From assembly GCA_963931865.1 (NCBI GenBank), contig OZ007518.1:325064-389063 (forward strand): DNA of 64,000 nt. Reading direction: 5' to 3'. The position numbers were made by a program, and so were the translations under genes. Shown here in pieces: positions 44,401-55,130 of this stretch; position 1 is the stretch's first letter, and each line of letters begins with the position of its first letter. Source of the DNA: Axinella damicornis. Its lineage: Eukaryota; Porifera; Demospongiae; Axinellida; Axinellidae. The notes under the pieces are model-generated. The model saw nothing but the letters and a program-made list of their open reading frames with translations, did not search any database and had not been told where the DNA came from.

Positions 44401-47400
44401 GTAGACCAATCATCATCAGCACCTGATGACATGGGGGGAGGGCACATATCACTCTGTCATTATGTCCTAGCAGACAGCACACTCAGGCACGGAGAAGCAT
44501 GAGAAGTGGCTATGACGAGGTAATAGTTCTGACTGTGTGGGGTTGGGCAACAACCATTTCCCCACTCTTAACTGCAGCAGCGCCTACCTCACAGTCGCCG
44601 GGCTTCTCCGGCCCCTTTGGTGCTCTCTGTTTGTGCTCCTCCGTTGCATCTTGCAGGAGGGTGTAGCCATCCACGTCAGGAGTATCACACCATGCCGGCT
44701 GTGGGTGGGAGAGGGGAGGAGGGAGAGAGAAGGTGAAGGGGAGGATGGGGAGGAAAGGGAGGAGGGAAAGGAGGGGGAAGAAGGAAAATATATGACTCCC
44801 TTCCAAGCCACTGAAGATGGGGATGACTAGCTAGCTATGAACAGATAGTTACCAGCGATATGCACGTACCGTCTTGAAGTTCAGGGAGATGGCTACGTTC
44901 TTGGTGGCAACGTGGGGATAGAGGACCTTCCCCTGCACGTCCTCATCCAGTACAAACGCTGTCCCAAAGTAACTGCCATTCTTGGAGAAGGAGATGGTGC
45001 CAGGAGTGCTCTCAAGATCCTAGGAGGGGGAGGAGCGAAGGGAAGAGGATACAGGACGAAGGATGAAAGGGAGGAGGGGGAGGGAAGGAGGGGGAGGGAA
45101 GGAAGAGGAGGGAGGGGAAGTAAGGAGGGGGAAGGGAAAAGGGAGGGGAAAGGAAGGCAGAAGAGGAGGGAGAGTAGAAAGGAGGGGGAAATGGAGGGAG
45201 AAGAGGAGGGAAGGGATAAAGGGGGATCCCGATAAAGGGAGGGTGTGTCAGTCAGGTGACGAGCGTTTCACTCACCAGGTAGCACCCAATGGTGTCCCCC
45301 GGACCAAAGCTCTCTCCGTACTCATTGTAGCGATTGTTTACGACAACTTTTCCCGTGCCACCGTAGCCAAAGGAGAGGGGCGCCTCCCCAGTCCCATCCC
45401 GGCTTCGTCCACAGACCAGCCAACCCTGGTAGGAGGGGAAGTTACCATCATGAATACGGTAGCCCTCATTCCTACACTTGTACTGTCAGAGAAGTCGACA
45501 GCTACCAATCCGGTACATGCCACTATACACCAACACATACACCCACTCCCACCCACACACCTGAGAGCATTCGGATGTTCCTCCGTATCCGGCAGCTCGA
45601 CATCCATGTTCTTCTCCACCTTCACTTCATAGAAATATTTCCCTCCTGTCAGCCCCCACGTGGCACGAGCCGCCGCCCACAGGTTTGCGAACCCCTGCTC
45701 CCCAAGACCACACCCACCTAGACCGTCCCCATGGATGGTGAAATGGAGATCTGAGTTGACTGGAAGAGAAGCGGTGGAAATGTTCACTTTCACGAAACAG
45801 ATACAAATAAGCATCCTATGGATTTGGGATTATGTAACTTAGAGATTCAACCAGGGAATAATCTGATGGCCACTCGAATCCACAAACACCTAGCTAACAC
45901 CTACACACAACCGTACATGCACCATACATCCACACACGCATCACACATCCACACACGCACTACAAATCCACACCCTACAAATCCACACACACATCACACA
46001 TCCACCACACACACCATAAAAACCCACACAGTCCTTCACTCACATCTGTCCAGTACCACAATCGAGTCGTCCTCTGGAGGTCGGAACTCCTCCCCCATCA
46101 GTGTGCCTGCCTCACCCTCGTCGAACTCTTCAGGCTCCTCTGGGTCGGGAGCACGTGTTGGGTCTGGCCGACGTCCTCCCCTATCCCTATCCCCATCCTC
46201 CTCCCTGGAACGCTTCGTGCCTCTGCTGTACCCTTCTCCTCTCCCTCGCTCTTCACGATCAGCAGTCGACGTATCAGCTTCTCCGTTACCTTGTGTGGGT
46301 TGCTCCTCTGGTTTTGGCTGCGCAGCTTTCAGTGTGGGTGGGTGGGTATGGACACAGGGTGCATGTTGAGTATTCGGAATTTGGTGATGGCCTGTCATAA
46401 TCCACCTCAAAAAAGCAAAGAAACAAGGGGACATGCCCACCACCCGTCCCAGTCCGCAGCTGTTCATTGTTCAACTGGGGGGAGTACGAGTTCCTAGCAT
46501 ATGTGACCGGATTTGTGAAAACCCGACACTTCCCGGATTTTGAAAAAATTGAGTTAACACCGGAAATGGTAACCAGTACCTTTCATCTTGCCGTAGAGCA
46601 AATTTCAAAGCGATCGGTCATCCAGTTGCCGAGATACAGCTCAAAACGCGCACGGAATACGCAAAACTGCTTTCCGTGTAAATGCAATTATTGACGTTGC
46701 TATGGTATGTGATTATTTTCCGTATACTATCTGTGTTACGTGTCGTCCATTGTTAAGTAGCTGGACGCGTTTAGTTCGTGCTTTAGCTAGCTAGCGTGTT
46801 TTTCGCGACTCATCCGGTAGATAGCTAGGTCAGACTGAGTGAAAATGGAGAGAATAAACCAGAGGACAGCGTGAAATGACACCGTTTGTGGTAAGTAGTT
46901 CGTTCTGTGTGCGTAGCAACGCCTTCCGTATACTAATTTATGCACGACGATGTAGCTTGAGTTCGGGCTTATAACGCCGGAATGGAAGTAGATCCAGGCT
47001 TTATACTCCGATATCTTGTAGTCCATGGGTCTGCTGACCCGTTGCTGTAATAACCGCGTTTTCGCCGAAATGTTGCTGTGTGACTATAATTGGCTCTAAC
47101 ACAAAATCAATAAATCCGGGAAGTGTCGGGTTTTCCCAAATCCGGTCACATATATACATGATACTTCTTGGATAACTTTATAGGAGCCCCCCCCATTTTG
47201 CATGCTTGGTTTGGGAGGGGTGGGGTGGGGGGTACATACATACTGCTCTGATTCTCTGAGCACAATTCCACAAGCAACAATACAGTATGGAGTGTGCAAA
47301 CTGAGCATCACCAAACCTGATTGGTCTTCGCTTGTCATCTTGTCCGTCTCCCCCTCCTGCTGCCCCCCCTCAATCGAGTCCTCCACGACCATCTCCTGCA

Positions 47401-48092
47401 GTGATTCAACGTCCACAAGCTCCTCCTCCTTCCCTCCTTCCTGCTCCGATGTCTCCTCAGCGGTCTGGGCAGGCTGATCAGAACATTGGTTTTCTGTCAA
47501 CTCATCTTCCGTCACTTCCTCCTCCGTGGTTGCCTCCTCCTCCGGTGCCTGCTGCTCTGAAGGGGCAACTGCAGGCTCTTGGGCTGTGAAACAAACGGTG
47601 ATGGTCAGGTGATCTTCAATTGCTGTTACAAAGGAGACCTACTGCTCAAGATGCAAAGGCAAAAACTAAGAGCAGCCCTCAAATTCTAATTAGTGCCCAC
47701 CAACCTAGTTGCGGAGCAGCAACATTGCCTATGGTGTCCCCAGTTGCCTCAGTCTGCACAACCTGGTCCACCACCATTTCGTACTCTTCCTGCTGGGGCG
47801 CAGCGCAGCTCTCACTATCCTTTTGGGCAACGTCTGGGCTAACTTCCGGTTCAGTAGTGGCATCATTTCCGCCTTCAGCTGGTTCTGCCACCTCACTCGG
47901 CTGCTCTCCCGTGGTCTCTTTTTCGCTCTCCTTCTGCTTCCCTTCTTTCTCTTTCTGAAGAAACTCTTGCAACCGTTGGGCCAGGGCGCTCTTGTTCCCC
48001 ACTGGGGAGAGGTTTCGCTTCTTCAGCTGGTCTCGAAGTTCCACTACCTTCAGAGAGCCGACATACCCTTCAACGTCATCAGTGTCACTCAT
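38499..48092 (-). CDS. HNRNPU: hnRNP U family protein (SAP - SPRY - P-loop kinase-like - RGG)
   Basis: Twelve exons: 48,092-47,705; 47,583-47,317; 46,325-46,044; 45,759-45,557; 45,425-45,276; 45,019-44,870; 44,698-44,588; 44,422-44,300; 44,089-43,961; 43,627-43,459; 39,166-38,950; 38,715-38,499; about 801 residues. The N-terminal SAP DNA-binding motif reads [19 protein letters not shown]. Acidic Glu-rich spacers follow. The SPRY domain contains [26 protein letters not shown] and [13 protein letters not shown]. The P-loop is [15 protein letters not shown], with [14 protein letters not shown] and [14 protein letters not shown]. The C-terminus is Gly-, Tyr- and Pro-rich with RGG boxes. Family members bind nuclear RNA and scaffold chromatin. 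The donor of exon 4 is uncertain: 45,557 keeps the phase, 45,561 is the stronger site but breaks it. A 4.3-kb intron separates the last two exons from the rest. Symbol at family level; HNRNPUL1/2 are alternatives. Confidence 0.93.
39967..43323 (+). CDS. Putative spliced gene nested antisense in the hnRNP U intron
   Basis: Several plus-strand open segments have splice sites and fitting phases: 39,967-40,167 (contains [18 protein letters not shown]), about 40,378-40,507 ([16 protein letters not shown]), 40,631-40,710 ([16 protein letters not shown]), about 40,920-41,015, and 41,379 to about 41,655 ([20 protein letters not shown]). Further possible segments are about 42,335-42,583 and 43,066-43,323 (ends TAA or TGA). 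The first four join without a frame break. The translation is Ser/Thr/His-rich and matches no family I recognise. No start codon is settled. It could instead be a decayed gene. The region 39,167-39,966 shows only a weak open stretch (about 39,560-39,770). Confidence 0.4.
46498..47155. mobile_element. MITE of about 660 bp in hnRNP U intron 2
   Basis: Terminal inverted repeats of about 44 bp: TGTGACCGGATTTG at the left continuing AAAACCCGACACTTCCCGG, and the reverse complement at the right ending CAAATCCGGTCACA. Both ends are bordered by TA, suggesting a TA target duplication as in Tc1/mariner-type elements. No transposase frame is found inside. Confidence 0.8.
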
Positions 48093-48234
48093 CTTGACTT
48101 TCTCAACTTCTGTTGGACGTTTCGATGTTAGCTGAAACAGCTCCGAGCTTTTCGATCACTTTTCCCTTTGCAGCATGCACGAGGTGCGAACAGGTACTGC
48201 GCATGCTCGTAGGTTGCTTAGCAACAGGAGATCC
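48093..48234. promoter_or_regulatory. Bidirectional promoter of hnRNP U and EFCAB2 with an X-box-like site
   Basis: Only 142 bp separate the two ATGs. At 48,213-48,225 lies GTTGCTTAGCAAC, a near-perfect palindrome fitting the RFX X-box consensus (RYYNYY, 1-3 bases, RRNRAC) that drives ciliary genes. It is 10 bp upstream of the EFCAB2 ATG, an axonemal gene. Factor binding is inference. Confidence 0.7.
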
Positions 48235-48828
48235 ATGGCGGATACGGGATCAAAGCCGGAAGAAGCCTCTGAGGGAAAAGCTGCAGAAAAGGACCCGATT
48301 CTCGCAGAGATCAACAAAAAGATCGAAGATGCATTCGACGTTTTTGACCATGAAAACAATAAGACAGTTGACGTGAGGTAAACATGCAGTCATGCCCCGC
48401 CCACTTGTATACCGGCCTGGGGGTGCCCATAAATGCAACTGTAGATCCTCTACACGTTCCATTCTCTTCCTGCAGAGAGGTTGGGACGATCATCCGGTCT
48501 CTCGGTTGCTACCCCTCAGAGGCAGAGCTGCACGACATGATACAAGAGGTCACGGGCCAGCTAGCTGAGATCAGGTCTCGGAACCACACCCTTTGTACGG
48601 GGATCTGGTTCCGAGACCTACAGCTAGCATTTCATTCTCTAATGAGCCGTACTGTAGAGATTGGCTGTCAGGGTTTCTTTTAGGGGGGGGGGGCATGCCC
48701 CCCCCCCTTCTTGAATCTTTACTGCCCCCCCCCTCCCCCCCCCCCCCCCCCCTTGAATGATACCCAAGAAGAAGTATTGTGTATGCAAAGCTATTCATGC
48801 CTCCCCCCTTACTTCGCCGCGCTACGAT

Positions 48829-48860
<32 letters not shown>

Positions 48861-50166
48861 AACGATTTTCTAAAAGAAACACTGGCTGTGTATCACAGCT
48901 ACTTACAAGTAGCTGTAACTATATGTAGTTATATACATGGGGTGACCTCTGTGGCCTTAGGAATGTTTGCAGTCAAAGATCTGCATGACTTCTTTCTGCC
49001 GAAGATTTTGAACAAAGTATTCCCTTTCCACTGGTGGCCTTTCCGAGTATCAGCCGCACCCAAATCATTTGCAGTGTTTTGTCCGTACTAACGGAGTCTG
49101 TGAGTATAGTTCAAAGCGTTATGCAGGAAATAGTCTAGCTAGTTCCAGCACTGACATACTCAGGTGAACCAGGTGTTCAAATGCATTGTGGGTACAGTGT
49201 ACTCAATATAGTTTTGGTGCTCTGCAGATTGAGGAGGATGAGCCGACGGGGTTCATTCGGTTTGAGAAGTTCCAGCCCATGGTGTCCCGGGTGCTCCTGG
49301 AGAGAAGGTAGTCGCAACTTCAGAATGTGTACGTCTGTATGTATGGCACTGATTAATATTGTACGTCTGTATGTATGTGCTGATTAATATTGTACGTCTG
49401 TATGTATGGTGCTCATTGTACAACGTCTGTATGTATGGTGCTCATTAATATTGTTGACATCCTCTCTTGTGTCACGGCTTGCAGGCATCCCCCCCAGAGC
49501 GAGGAGCTGCTAGTGAAAGCGTTTGAGGTGCGTTCTAGTGCTAGTTTTTAGTGTGGCTAGCAACGTTCTTGTTCAGAACAGAAACTTCAACTGTGCAGGA
49601 CCTAATTTGTGTGCCAGTACCAATCCCAGTCCAAAACATGGACGGGAATTTCTACTGAGACTAGTCACTACCAATACCGTCAGAATGGCCTCAAGGAGTT
49701 CCATCACAGGTTTTCACCTCAGCCCATTTCCAAATCAACAGGGACAGAATTTACTACATGTGACAAAAGTTGAGGAAGTTCCTTTCCGTACCGTGCAGGT
49801 TCTGGACGGGGATAAGAAGTCCCACCTCACTCAGGAAGAGCTGAAGAAACTCATGATGGAGGAAGGTAGTGATCTGTTCAGACAGCATCACTGGTTATGT
49901 ACACTCACACGCACACACCTACACACACATGCACTTATACACACACACACACATCCACACATACGCACACACACATGCACTCATACACACACACATGCAC
50001 ACACACACACACGGACTTATACACACACACACCCTCGCACACACTCACAGGGGAGCCCTTCAGTCAGGAGGAGATGGATGAGATGCTGACAGCTGCAGTG
50101 GATCCCGACAAGGGTGTGGTCCTGTACAGAGACTTTGTCACCACTATGGTCCCAGAGCAGAGCTGA
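48235..50166 (+). CDS. EFCAB2: EFCAB2 / dynein regulatory complex subunit 8, EF-hand protein
   Basis: Six exons in phase: 48,235-48,377; 48,476-48,548; 49,228-49,307; 49,494-49,527; 49,799-49,865; 50,051-50,166; 170 residues. Calmodulin-like EF-hand pairs: INKKIEDAFDVFDHENNKTV, REVGTIIRSLGCYPSEAELH, EEDEPTGFIRFEKF; then LLVKAFEVLDGDKKSHLT, EPFSQEEMDEMLTAAVDPDK. The first loop (DHENNKTVDV) and third (DGDKKSHLT) keep acidic positions. The order and spacing match EFCAB2/DRC8 of the nexin-dynein regulatory complex in motile cilia. Intron 2 contains a fold-back element (48,573-48,620) and large C-runs; intron 5 is a (CA)n tract. Confidence 0.93.
48684..48860. repeat. G- and C-homopolymer tracts in EFCAB2 intron 2
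   Basis: A G-run followed by three C-runs of up to about 26 bases separated by related segments that each read as TTGAATGATAC- or ACGATT-type spacers. This is a likely assembly trouble spot. Confidence 0.8.
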
Positions 50167-51009
50167 CACACACAGCTCACCCTCACCTTCGCCAACACAC
50201 ACACTCCCTCACCTTTGTCACCCCCACCAGAGCAGCGAACAGAGCTAGTACACTTGCACATGTACACACCCTCATCTTTGTCAGCAGCGAAGAGCTAGTT
50301 CACTTACGCTGAGACCCTCACTTTTGTCAGCATCCACTGTACAACTTCCTTCGCCTAGCTATTCATACCACAACAGTCAAGTGTCACCATGCTAGCACTG
50401 CTAGCAGCAAAGCCACCTTGTGGATTCTGATTTGTGAGCAGGTTTATAAGTTCTGTAGTACGTGCCTTATAACATTGTCAGTGACACAATTACCGGTATA
50501 CTGTACGGTTGATATGAGCAACATAAGGTCACTGTGAGGTATAATTAGCTAGAGGTGATCACTCCCACTGTATAGGTACCCATATAGGGTTCTAAAACTA
50601 TGTACACATGCCCCCCCCCCCCCCCCCCCCAGTCCGATCCTATCCAGAACAGTGCACCTTCATTCATGAATCCCTCAGTCCAGTTGAGTAGGTTCATGGT
50701 GAACTCGACATGTAGAGTATTAAATTTTGTAGCGTCAGGCCTGCAGGCGAATTATGCATACTAGCAAGTAGAATGAATATCTGCCATTTCTAGCATCATG
50801 ACATCATCATGACAATGTCATATACGGACTCGGAAAAAGGATGAATAGGTGAGGATTCCCATGCAGGCAGGGGATTGAATCAAACCTGTTGAACCATGCA
50901 TGACATATCAGTTGTATGTGGTGCCATAGATTATATAGGTAAGATCTATGGTGATGCTGACATGTTCCCACATGGAAGCATATCTTCTCAATTGCACACA
51001 TCCATATAT
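50167..51009. other. Intergenic, no gene seen
   Basis: The 3' flanks of convergent EFCAB2 and the kinase gene. It has CA-rich remnants (50,170-50,290), a 21-base C-run (about 50,610-50,630) and no open frame worth calling. Confidence 0.5.
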
Positions 51010-53379
51010 TCAAGCAACAATAGCAATCTCTACTGAATCAGTTGTACTACCACCATCACCAGTCCTACCCCCCACCACCATCAGTTCACTGCTGGGGAGC
51101 ACTGCCACTAGACACAAGTGTCGAGCAGTTGTCATGTGGCTGATGACCTCCCAGGAGTTGGATGTTGGGTTGTATCTGAAAACAGCATCAGTGCCACTAT
51201 TGTTTGAATCACACCCACCTACTGCTAGCAGCTGTCCGTTGATGGTGGTACAGGTGGACCGGTACACTGGCACATCGGCAACTTCCTGCCACACTCGGTT
51301 CTGGTCAGCTAGTGATAGAGCCCTCATCAGTCGTCCTCCCAGTGATGATGGTTGGCAGGAGTGTAGGAGGTCGGGTAGTGAGCAGGTGAGCACTGATTTT
51401 GTCTTGCCATTCATATCAAATCCCCCCAGCATGTACAGACGGTCTCCACAGATTATAGCTGATGCCCTATTGAAAGGGTGGGGTAGGCTACTGGCTGTAA
51501 ACCACTGACAGGTCTCTGTGTTCATCACCTCCACAGTGGCTAGATTGTCTTTGTATTTCCCTGCACCTGTTGTTCCTCCTGCCACGATCAGAGACTTTGC
51601 ACTGCAGACTGCAGCAGTCAACCAGCGTTTGGTTGGCATGGGTGGGAACTCCTTCAACCACTTCCTTCCCTTCTCTTCCCCAGTGAGGCTGAGGAGTGTG
51701 TTAGTGGCTTGACCTGATTGCCTCCCACCAATGGCAGTGAGCAGGCCATTGACAACTGCTAGACTGCAGCAACTTTGAGGGCACTGAGGGAGGGTGGACC
51801 ACTGCTGTGTAGGGGAGTCATAGGCATGCCTATTGAAATACACCACCCTCCCGTCCACCACGGCTGCTTCTCTCTGCATCTTCTCTGGAGCCCTCCCACT
51901 CTTCCTCCACCTCAGATGGATGCTCCTCACTCCACCAGTAGGCTGGTCTCCCTCACCACCCTTCCCTCCGTCTTCCTCCTCTGTCGGCTGAGTGCTGGCC
52001 CCACTTGCTACTCTACCACTGGCCTCTTGCTGCTCCAGTTGTTGGATTCGTCTGTCTTTGGTCGTGAGGCTCTCCTGCAGATCTCGGACAACTTTATCTC
52101 TCTGCAGGAGGTTTCGCTGAAACTCTGCCGTCAATTGCTCACTAGATTCCAACTGCTGGCTTAGCTCTCGCAGTTGCTTTCCCCTTTCCTCAATTGTACG
52201 ATCTTTCACAGCCAGTTCGTGTTGGGTCTCCTCTACGGTCTGGGTCTGACGCTGAAGCAGTTGGTGCTCCTCCACCTGGCGCTGCTGAAGTTGTTGAAAT
52301 TGTCGATCTTTAGACTGTAGCTGATTTTCGGCAGCTTCTATTTGCTGCCGTAGGTTTAGAATTTCCAGCACTTGCTCTTCTTGCTGCTGCTGCTGCAGTT
52401 CTCTGATTTGTCTCTCTCTCTCCTCCCTGTCAGTGTCTCCTGCTGGTGTCCTCCTCTCTTGAGCTTGCTGCACACTCTCACCATACTGGGGGGCTTGTTT
52501 CAGAGCAGCTAGGCGACGGCACAGCTGCTGAGCTGAAGGCCTGTCTTCCTCACCGTAACTCAGGCAGTCGGTGGCAATGTGGAGGAGGGGGTGCGTGGGG
52601 TCAATCAGGTTGATGTGTGCTTTACGCCGTTCAGTCTCCAGAACAGGCATTTCAATCCTACCTGTTGGAGAACGGGCATCTATAACCGTATGTGTACGAG
52701 CACCTGGATTGGGAAACTGTCGAGTCATGACCTGAACGGTCAGCACTCCAAGTGAGAAGCAGTCCAGCTTCTTCGTGTACACTGGTGGTTCTTTCAGGGC
52801 CTCTGGACTCATGTACACCATGGTACCCGGACACATGGTGAGGGGGGTCATGCGAGGGCTAGTATCAGTGAACTTGGACATACCAAAGTCTGTCACTTTG
52901 GCCCTGCTGCCTGCAATCAGGAGAACGTTGTTACTGGAGAGATCGCGGTGGATGATGCCGTTTGAGTGGAGGTAGGCGAGGGCCAGGGCAATGTCGTGGC
53001 AGAGGCTCACTTGGATGTGGTAGGGGAGTGATTCCTGGGATTGCTCAAGGTAGTGGGTCAAATTGCCATCGAGCAACTCCATCAATAGCACCGGCAGCCC
53101 AGACTCAGGATCCCTGCTCACCCCCAGGTACTGCACGATGTGGGGGTGTCTAACTCCACTCAGAAACTCACACTCTTGGTCAAAGCGCTCGACAATCTTT
53201 CGTGATCCCGGGTCATTTGTTTCAAACAGCGTGGGATGGATGATTTTGGCGGCGCATGGCAGCTCATCACAGATGGCTTTGTAGACTGCACCATACGACC
53301 CAATACCGAGGCAGGCAGATTTGATGATTTGGACAGTCCGATAGTGAACCAGTCTCTGAGTTTGCAGCTGGCGTGCCAT
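51010..53379 (-). CDS. Kinase - coiled coil - kelch protein (TKL-like kinase)
   Basis: Single exon, about 789 residues. The protein kinase domain spans residues about 18-290: glycine loop GIGSYGAVYKA, catalytic Lys in CAAKI (K45), HRDLSSNNVLL with catalytic Asp, DFGMSKF, and PGTMVYMSPEAL. The HRDLSSNN form suggests a tyrosine-kinase-like or dual-specificity type; all catalytic residues are present, so it should be active. Residues about 320-450 form a Gln-rich coiled coil. The C-terminal kelch propeller (about 480-789) starts after LRWRK, contains GG doublets and LATVEVM, and ends SVEIAIVA. The start LRWRK, the TVEVL/TVEVM blade and the end VDIA/VEIA link it to the kelch domain of the Ig-death gene. 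An ATG 16 codons upstream (53,427) is an alternative start. Role inferred: signalling through a kelch sensor. Confidence 0.85.
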   Translation of the reverse strand: MARQLQTQRLVHYRTVQIIKSACLGIGSYGAVYKAICDELPCAAKIIHPTLFETNDPGSRKIVERFDQECEFLSGVRHPHIVQYLGVSRDPESGLPVLLMELLDGNLTHYLEQSQESLPYHIQVSLCHDIALALAYLHSNGIIHRDLSSNNVLLIAGSRAKVTDFGMSKFTDTSPRMTPLTMCPGTMVYMSPEALKEPPVYTKKLDCFSLGVLTVQVMTRQFPNPGARTHTVIDARSPTGRIEMPVLETERRKAHINLIDPTHPLLHIATDCLSYGEEDRPSAQQLCRRLAALKQAPQYGESVQQAQERRTPAGDTDREERERQIRELQQQQQEEQVLEILNLRQQIEAAENQLQSKDRQFQQLQQRQVEEHQLLQRQTQTVEETQHELAVKDRTIEERGKQLRELSQQLESSEQLTAEFQRNLLQRDKVVRDLQESLTTKDRRIQQLEQQEASGRVASGASTQPTEEEDGGKGGEGDQPTGGVRSIHLRWRKSGRAPEKMQREAAVVDGRVVYFNRHAYDSPTQQWSTLPQCPQSCCSLAVVNGLLTAIGGRQSGQATNTLLSLTGEEKGRKWLKEFPPMPTKRWLTAAVCSAKSLIVAGGTTGAGKYKDNLATVEVMNTETCQWFTASSLPHPFNRASAIICGDRLYMLGGFDMNGKTKSVLTCSLPDLLHSCQPSSLGGRLMRALSLADQNRVWQEVADVPVYRSTCTTINGQLLAVGGCDSNNSGTDAVFRYNPTSNSWEVISHMTTARHLCLVAVLPSSELMVVGGRTGDGGSTTDSVEIAIVA

Positions 53380-53682
53380 TGTGAGCTGAGCTGTGGGAGT
53401 GCAGGGACAGGACAGCATCATACACAAGTAAACCTACATGCATGTGTATGATATGATATACATGTATAGGCAAAGAGCACAGTATGTGTAGCATGCACTG
53501 CAGCAGTTCTGTAGCTTGTCTATAATTTTGTGCAATTTTACCCATCCTCAAAGTTCTCTGTCCCTCGGCCACGCTACATGGTCTTGCTGTGTTATCCATG
53601 CTCCTAGCTACCCAGTGCACACTGATAGTGTAACAACAGTTGGCTCACCGAGGAACTTCCCAAAGCGAGACTGCAGTGGTTG
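53380..53682. other. 5' flank of the kinase gene
   Basis: No further exon, TATA box or repeat can be supported. It probably contains the promoter. Confidence 0.4.
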
Positions 53683-54199
53683 AGACAATTAAGCAGCCCT
53701 TATAATTTTCAGCAACAGGAAGTAGGAACAAGCTCATGAATGAATTCACAGAGCACTGAATATCTTCAACATACAAACATGTGATAAGACCCACTGTATA
53801 AGGCTATAGCTGTGCATGGAGCCACCTGTGCGTGTGCATGTGTACTAGCTACGTTCACTTCTCAAGATCTGCTGATGGCGACACCCTCACCTTTGTCACC
53901 ACCACCAGAGCAATCAACAGAGCTAATAGTACACAGGCACACACACCCTCACCTTGTCCAGCAAATGGAGCGAGTAGCTACACCTGCACACACACACACC
54001 CTCACCTTGTCACCAGCGAATGGAGCGAGTAGCTACACCTGCACACACACACACACCCTCACCTTGTCACCAGCGAATGGAGCGAGTAGCTACACCTGCA
54101 CACACACACACCCTCACCTTGTCACCAGCGAATGAAGCGAGTAGCTACACCTGCACACACACACCTGTTGCTGAAAATTATAAGGGCTGCTTAATTGTT
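53683..54199. repeat. Inverted-repeat-bounded block containing a minisatellite
   Basis: About 35-bp inverted ends: CAATTAAGCAGCCCTTATAA at about 53,686 and its reverse complement ending GGCTGCTTAATTG at about 54,198. Inside, a unit of about 58 bp with CACCAGCGAATGGAGCGAG and CACCTGCACACACAC repeats four times (about 53,940-54,165). More copies lie beyond the next element (54,518-54,720), so the array was split by later insertions. Confidence 0.7.
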
Positions 54200-54200
54200 T

Positions 54201-54518
54201 AGGGTGCGCGGTGGTGTACTGGTGGAGTGAGAGTCTCCAGTGCGCAACTCAGGCTCTGTCCTGAGTTCGAATCCCACTAAAACCCTTGGTTTTTCTGTTG
54301 AAGGGTGGTTCGCCTTGAAAAAAGGAATTTGCCCTTTGCCCTTCCAGAAAAACAAGTTTGAGCAATGCCATTTATGGTAACTCAAGCGAGTTCAGTGATG
54401 ATGGCATCACCATCCCCCGTTAATGGGGCCCAGGACCTGCATGAAAACCTTCTGTATTGGAGATGCGGCATTCCTGGGTTATCAAATCAAAATGAACTGA
54501 ACTGAACTGAACTGAACA
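54201..54518 (+). mobile_element. tRNA-derived SINE with (TGAAC)n tail
   Basis: The 5' part looks like a tRNA gene: an A-box-like GGTGTACTGGTGGAGTG, then the B box GAGTTCGAATCCCA (about 54,262-54,275). A tRNA-unrelated body of about 200 bp follows, and the element ends in a simple tail TGAACTGAACTGAACTGAAC. It lies within the minisatellite, which resumes right after it. The pol III promoter and simple 3' tail are hallmarks of SINEs. The family is not identified. Confidence 0.75.
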
Positions 54519-54925
54519 CACCCTCACCTTGTCACCAGCGAATGGAGCGAGTAGCTACACCTGCACACACACACACCCTCACCAGCGAATGGAGTGAGTA
54601 GCTACACCTGCACACACACACACCCTCACCAGCGAATGGAGCGAATATAGCTACACCTGCCCTCACCAGCTTGTCACTACGAGCAGAGCTAGTGGCTATA
54701 CACCTGCATGCACACGCACACACTCACCTTGTCTAAGTGCAAGGCATTCTGTGTGCGTTATAAGTTGCCTGTCAGCCATATACGTCCGGCTAATTCTCCT
54801 GCCGGCCTTCCAACCATGTGGTTATTTGGACTCCAGTGAATACATAAATCTGCTGAATAAAGTAGAGGTCAGATGTGGAAAAGGCTTCAGGATGAGATAT
54901 CAGTGAATCTTGCCCCTGCCTCAGC

Positions 54926-54990
54926 TAGCCTCGTTCCCCAGGCCCCATATGAAAAATCGACTTTTCGGACAGGGCCTGGGAACAAGGCTA
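54926..54990. mobile_element. Fold-back element with target duplication
   Basis: 65-bp hairpin TAGCCTCGTTCCCCAGGCC ... GGCCTGGGAACAAGGCTA, with TGCCTCAGC on both sides (54,917-54,925 and 54,991-54,999). Same family as 4,659-4,705. Confidence 0.8.
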
Positions 54991-55130
54991 TGCCTCAGCT
55001 GCTTGAACTCAGTCTGTATTATGATCTGGAAAAAGCCTCAGCTGATTTTACTCTCAGTCTGCCTCGAAAAAGCTTAAGCTGAAGCTTTTTCCAGATCGTA
55101 AACAGACTGAGAGTTCAAGCAGCTGAGGCA
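54991..55130. repeat. 140-bp imperfect palindrome
   Basis: Arms of about 45 bp: TGCCTCAGCTGCTTGAACTC at the left, GAGTTCAAGCAGCTGAGGCA at the right, with GATCTGGAAAAAGC and GCTTTTTCCAGATC further in. It is adjacent to a fold-back element. Confidence 0.75.
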
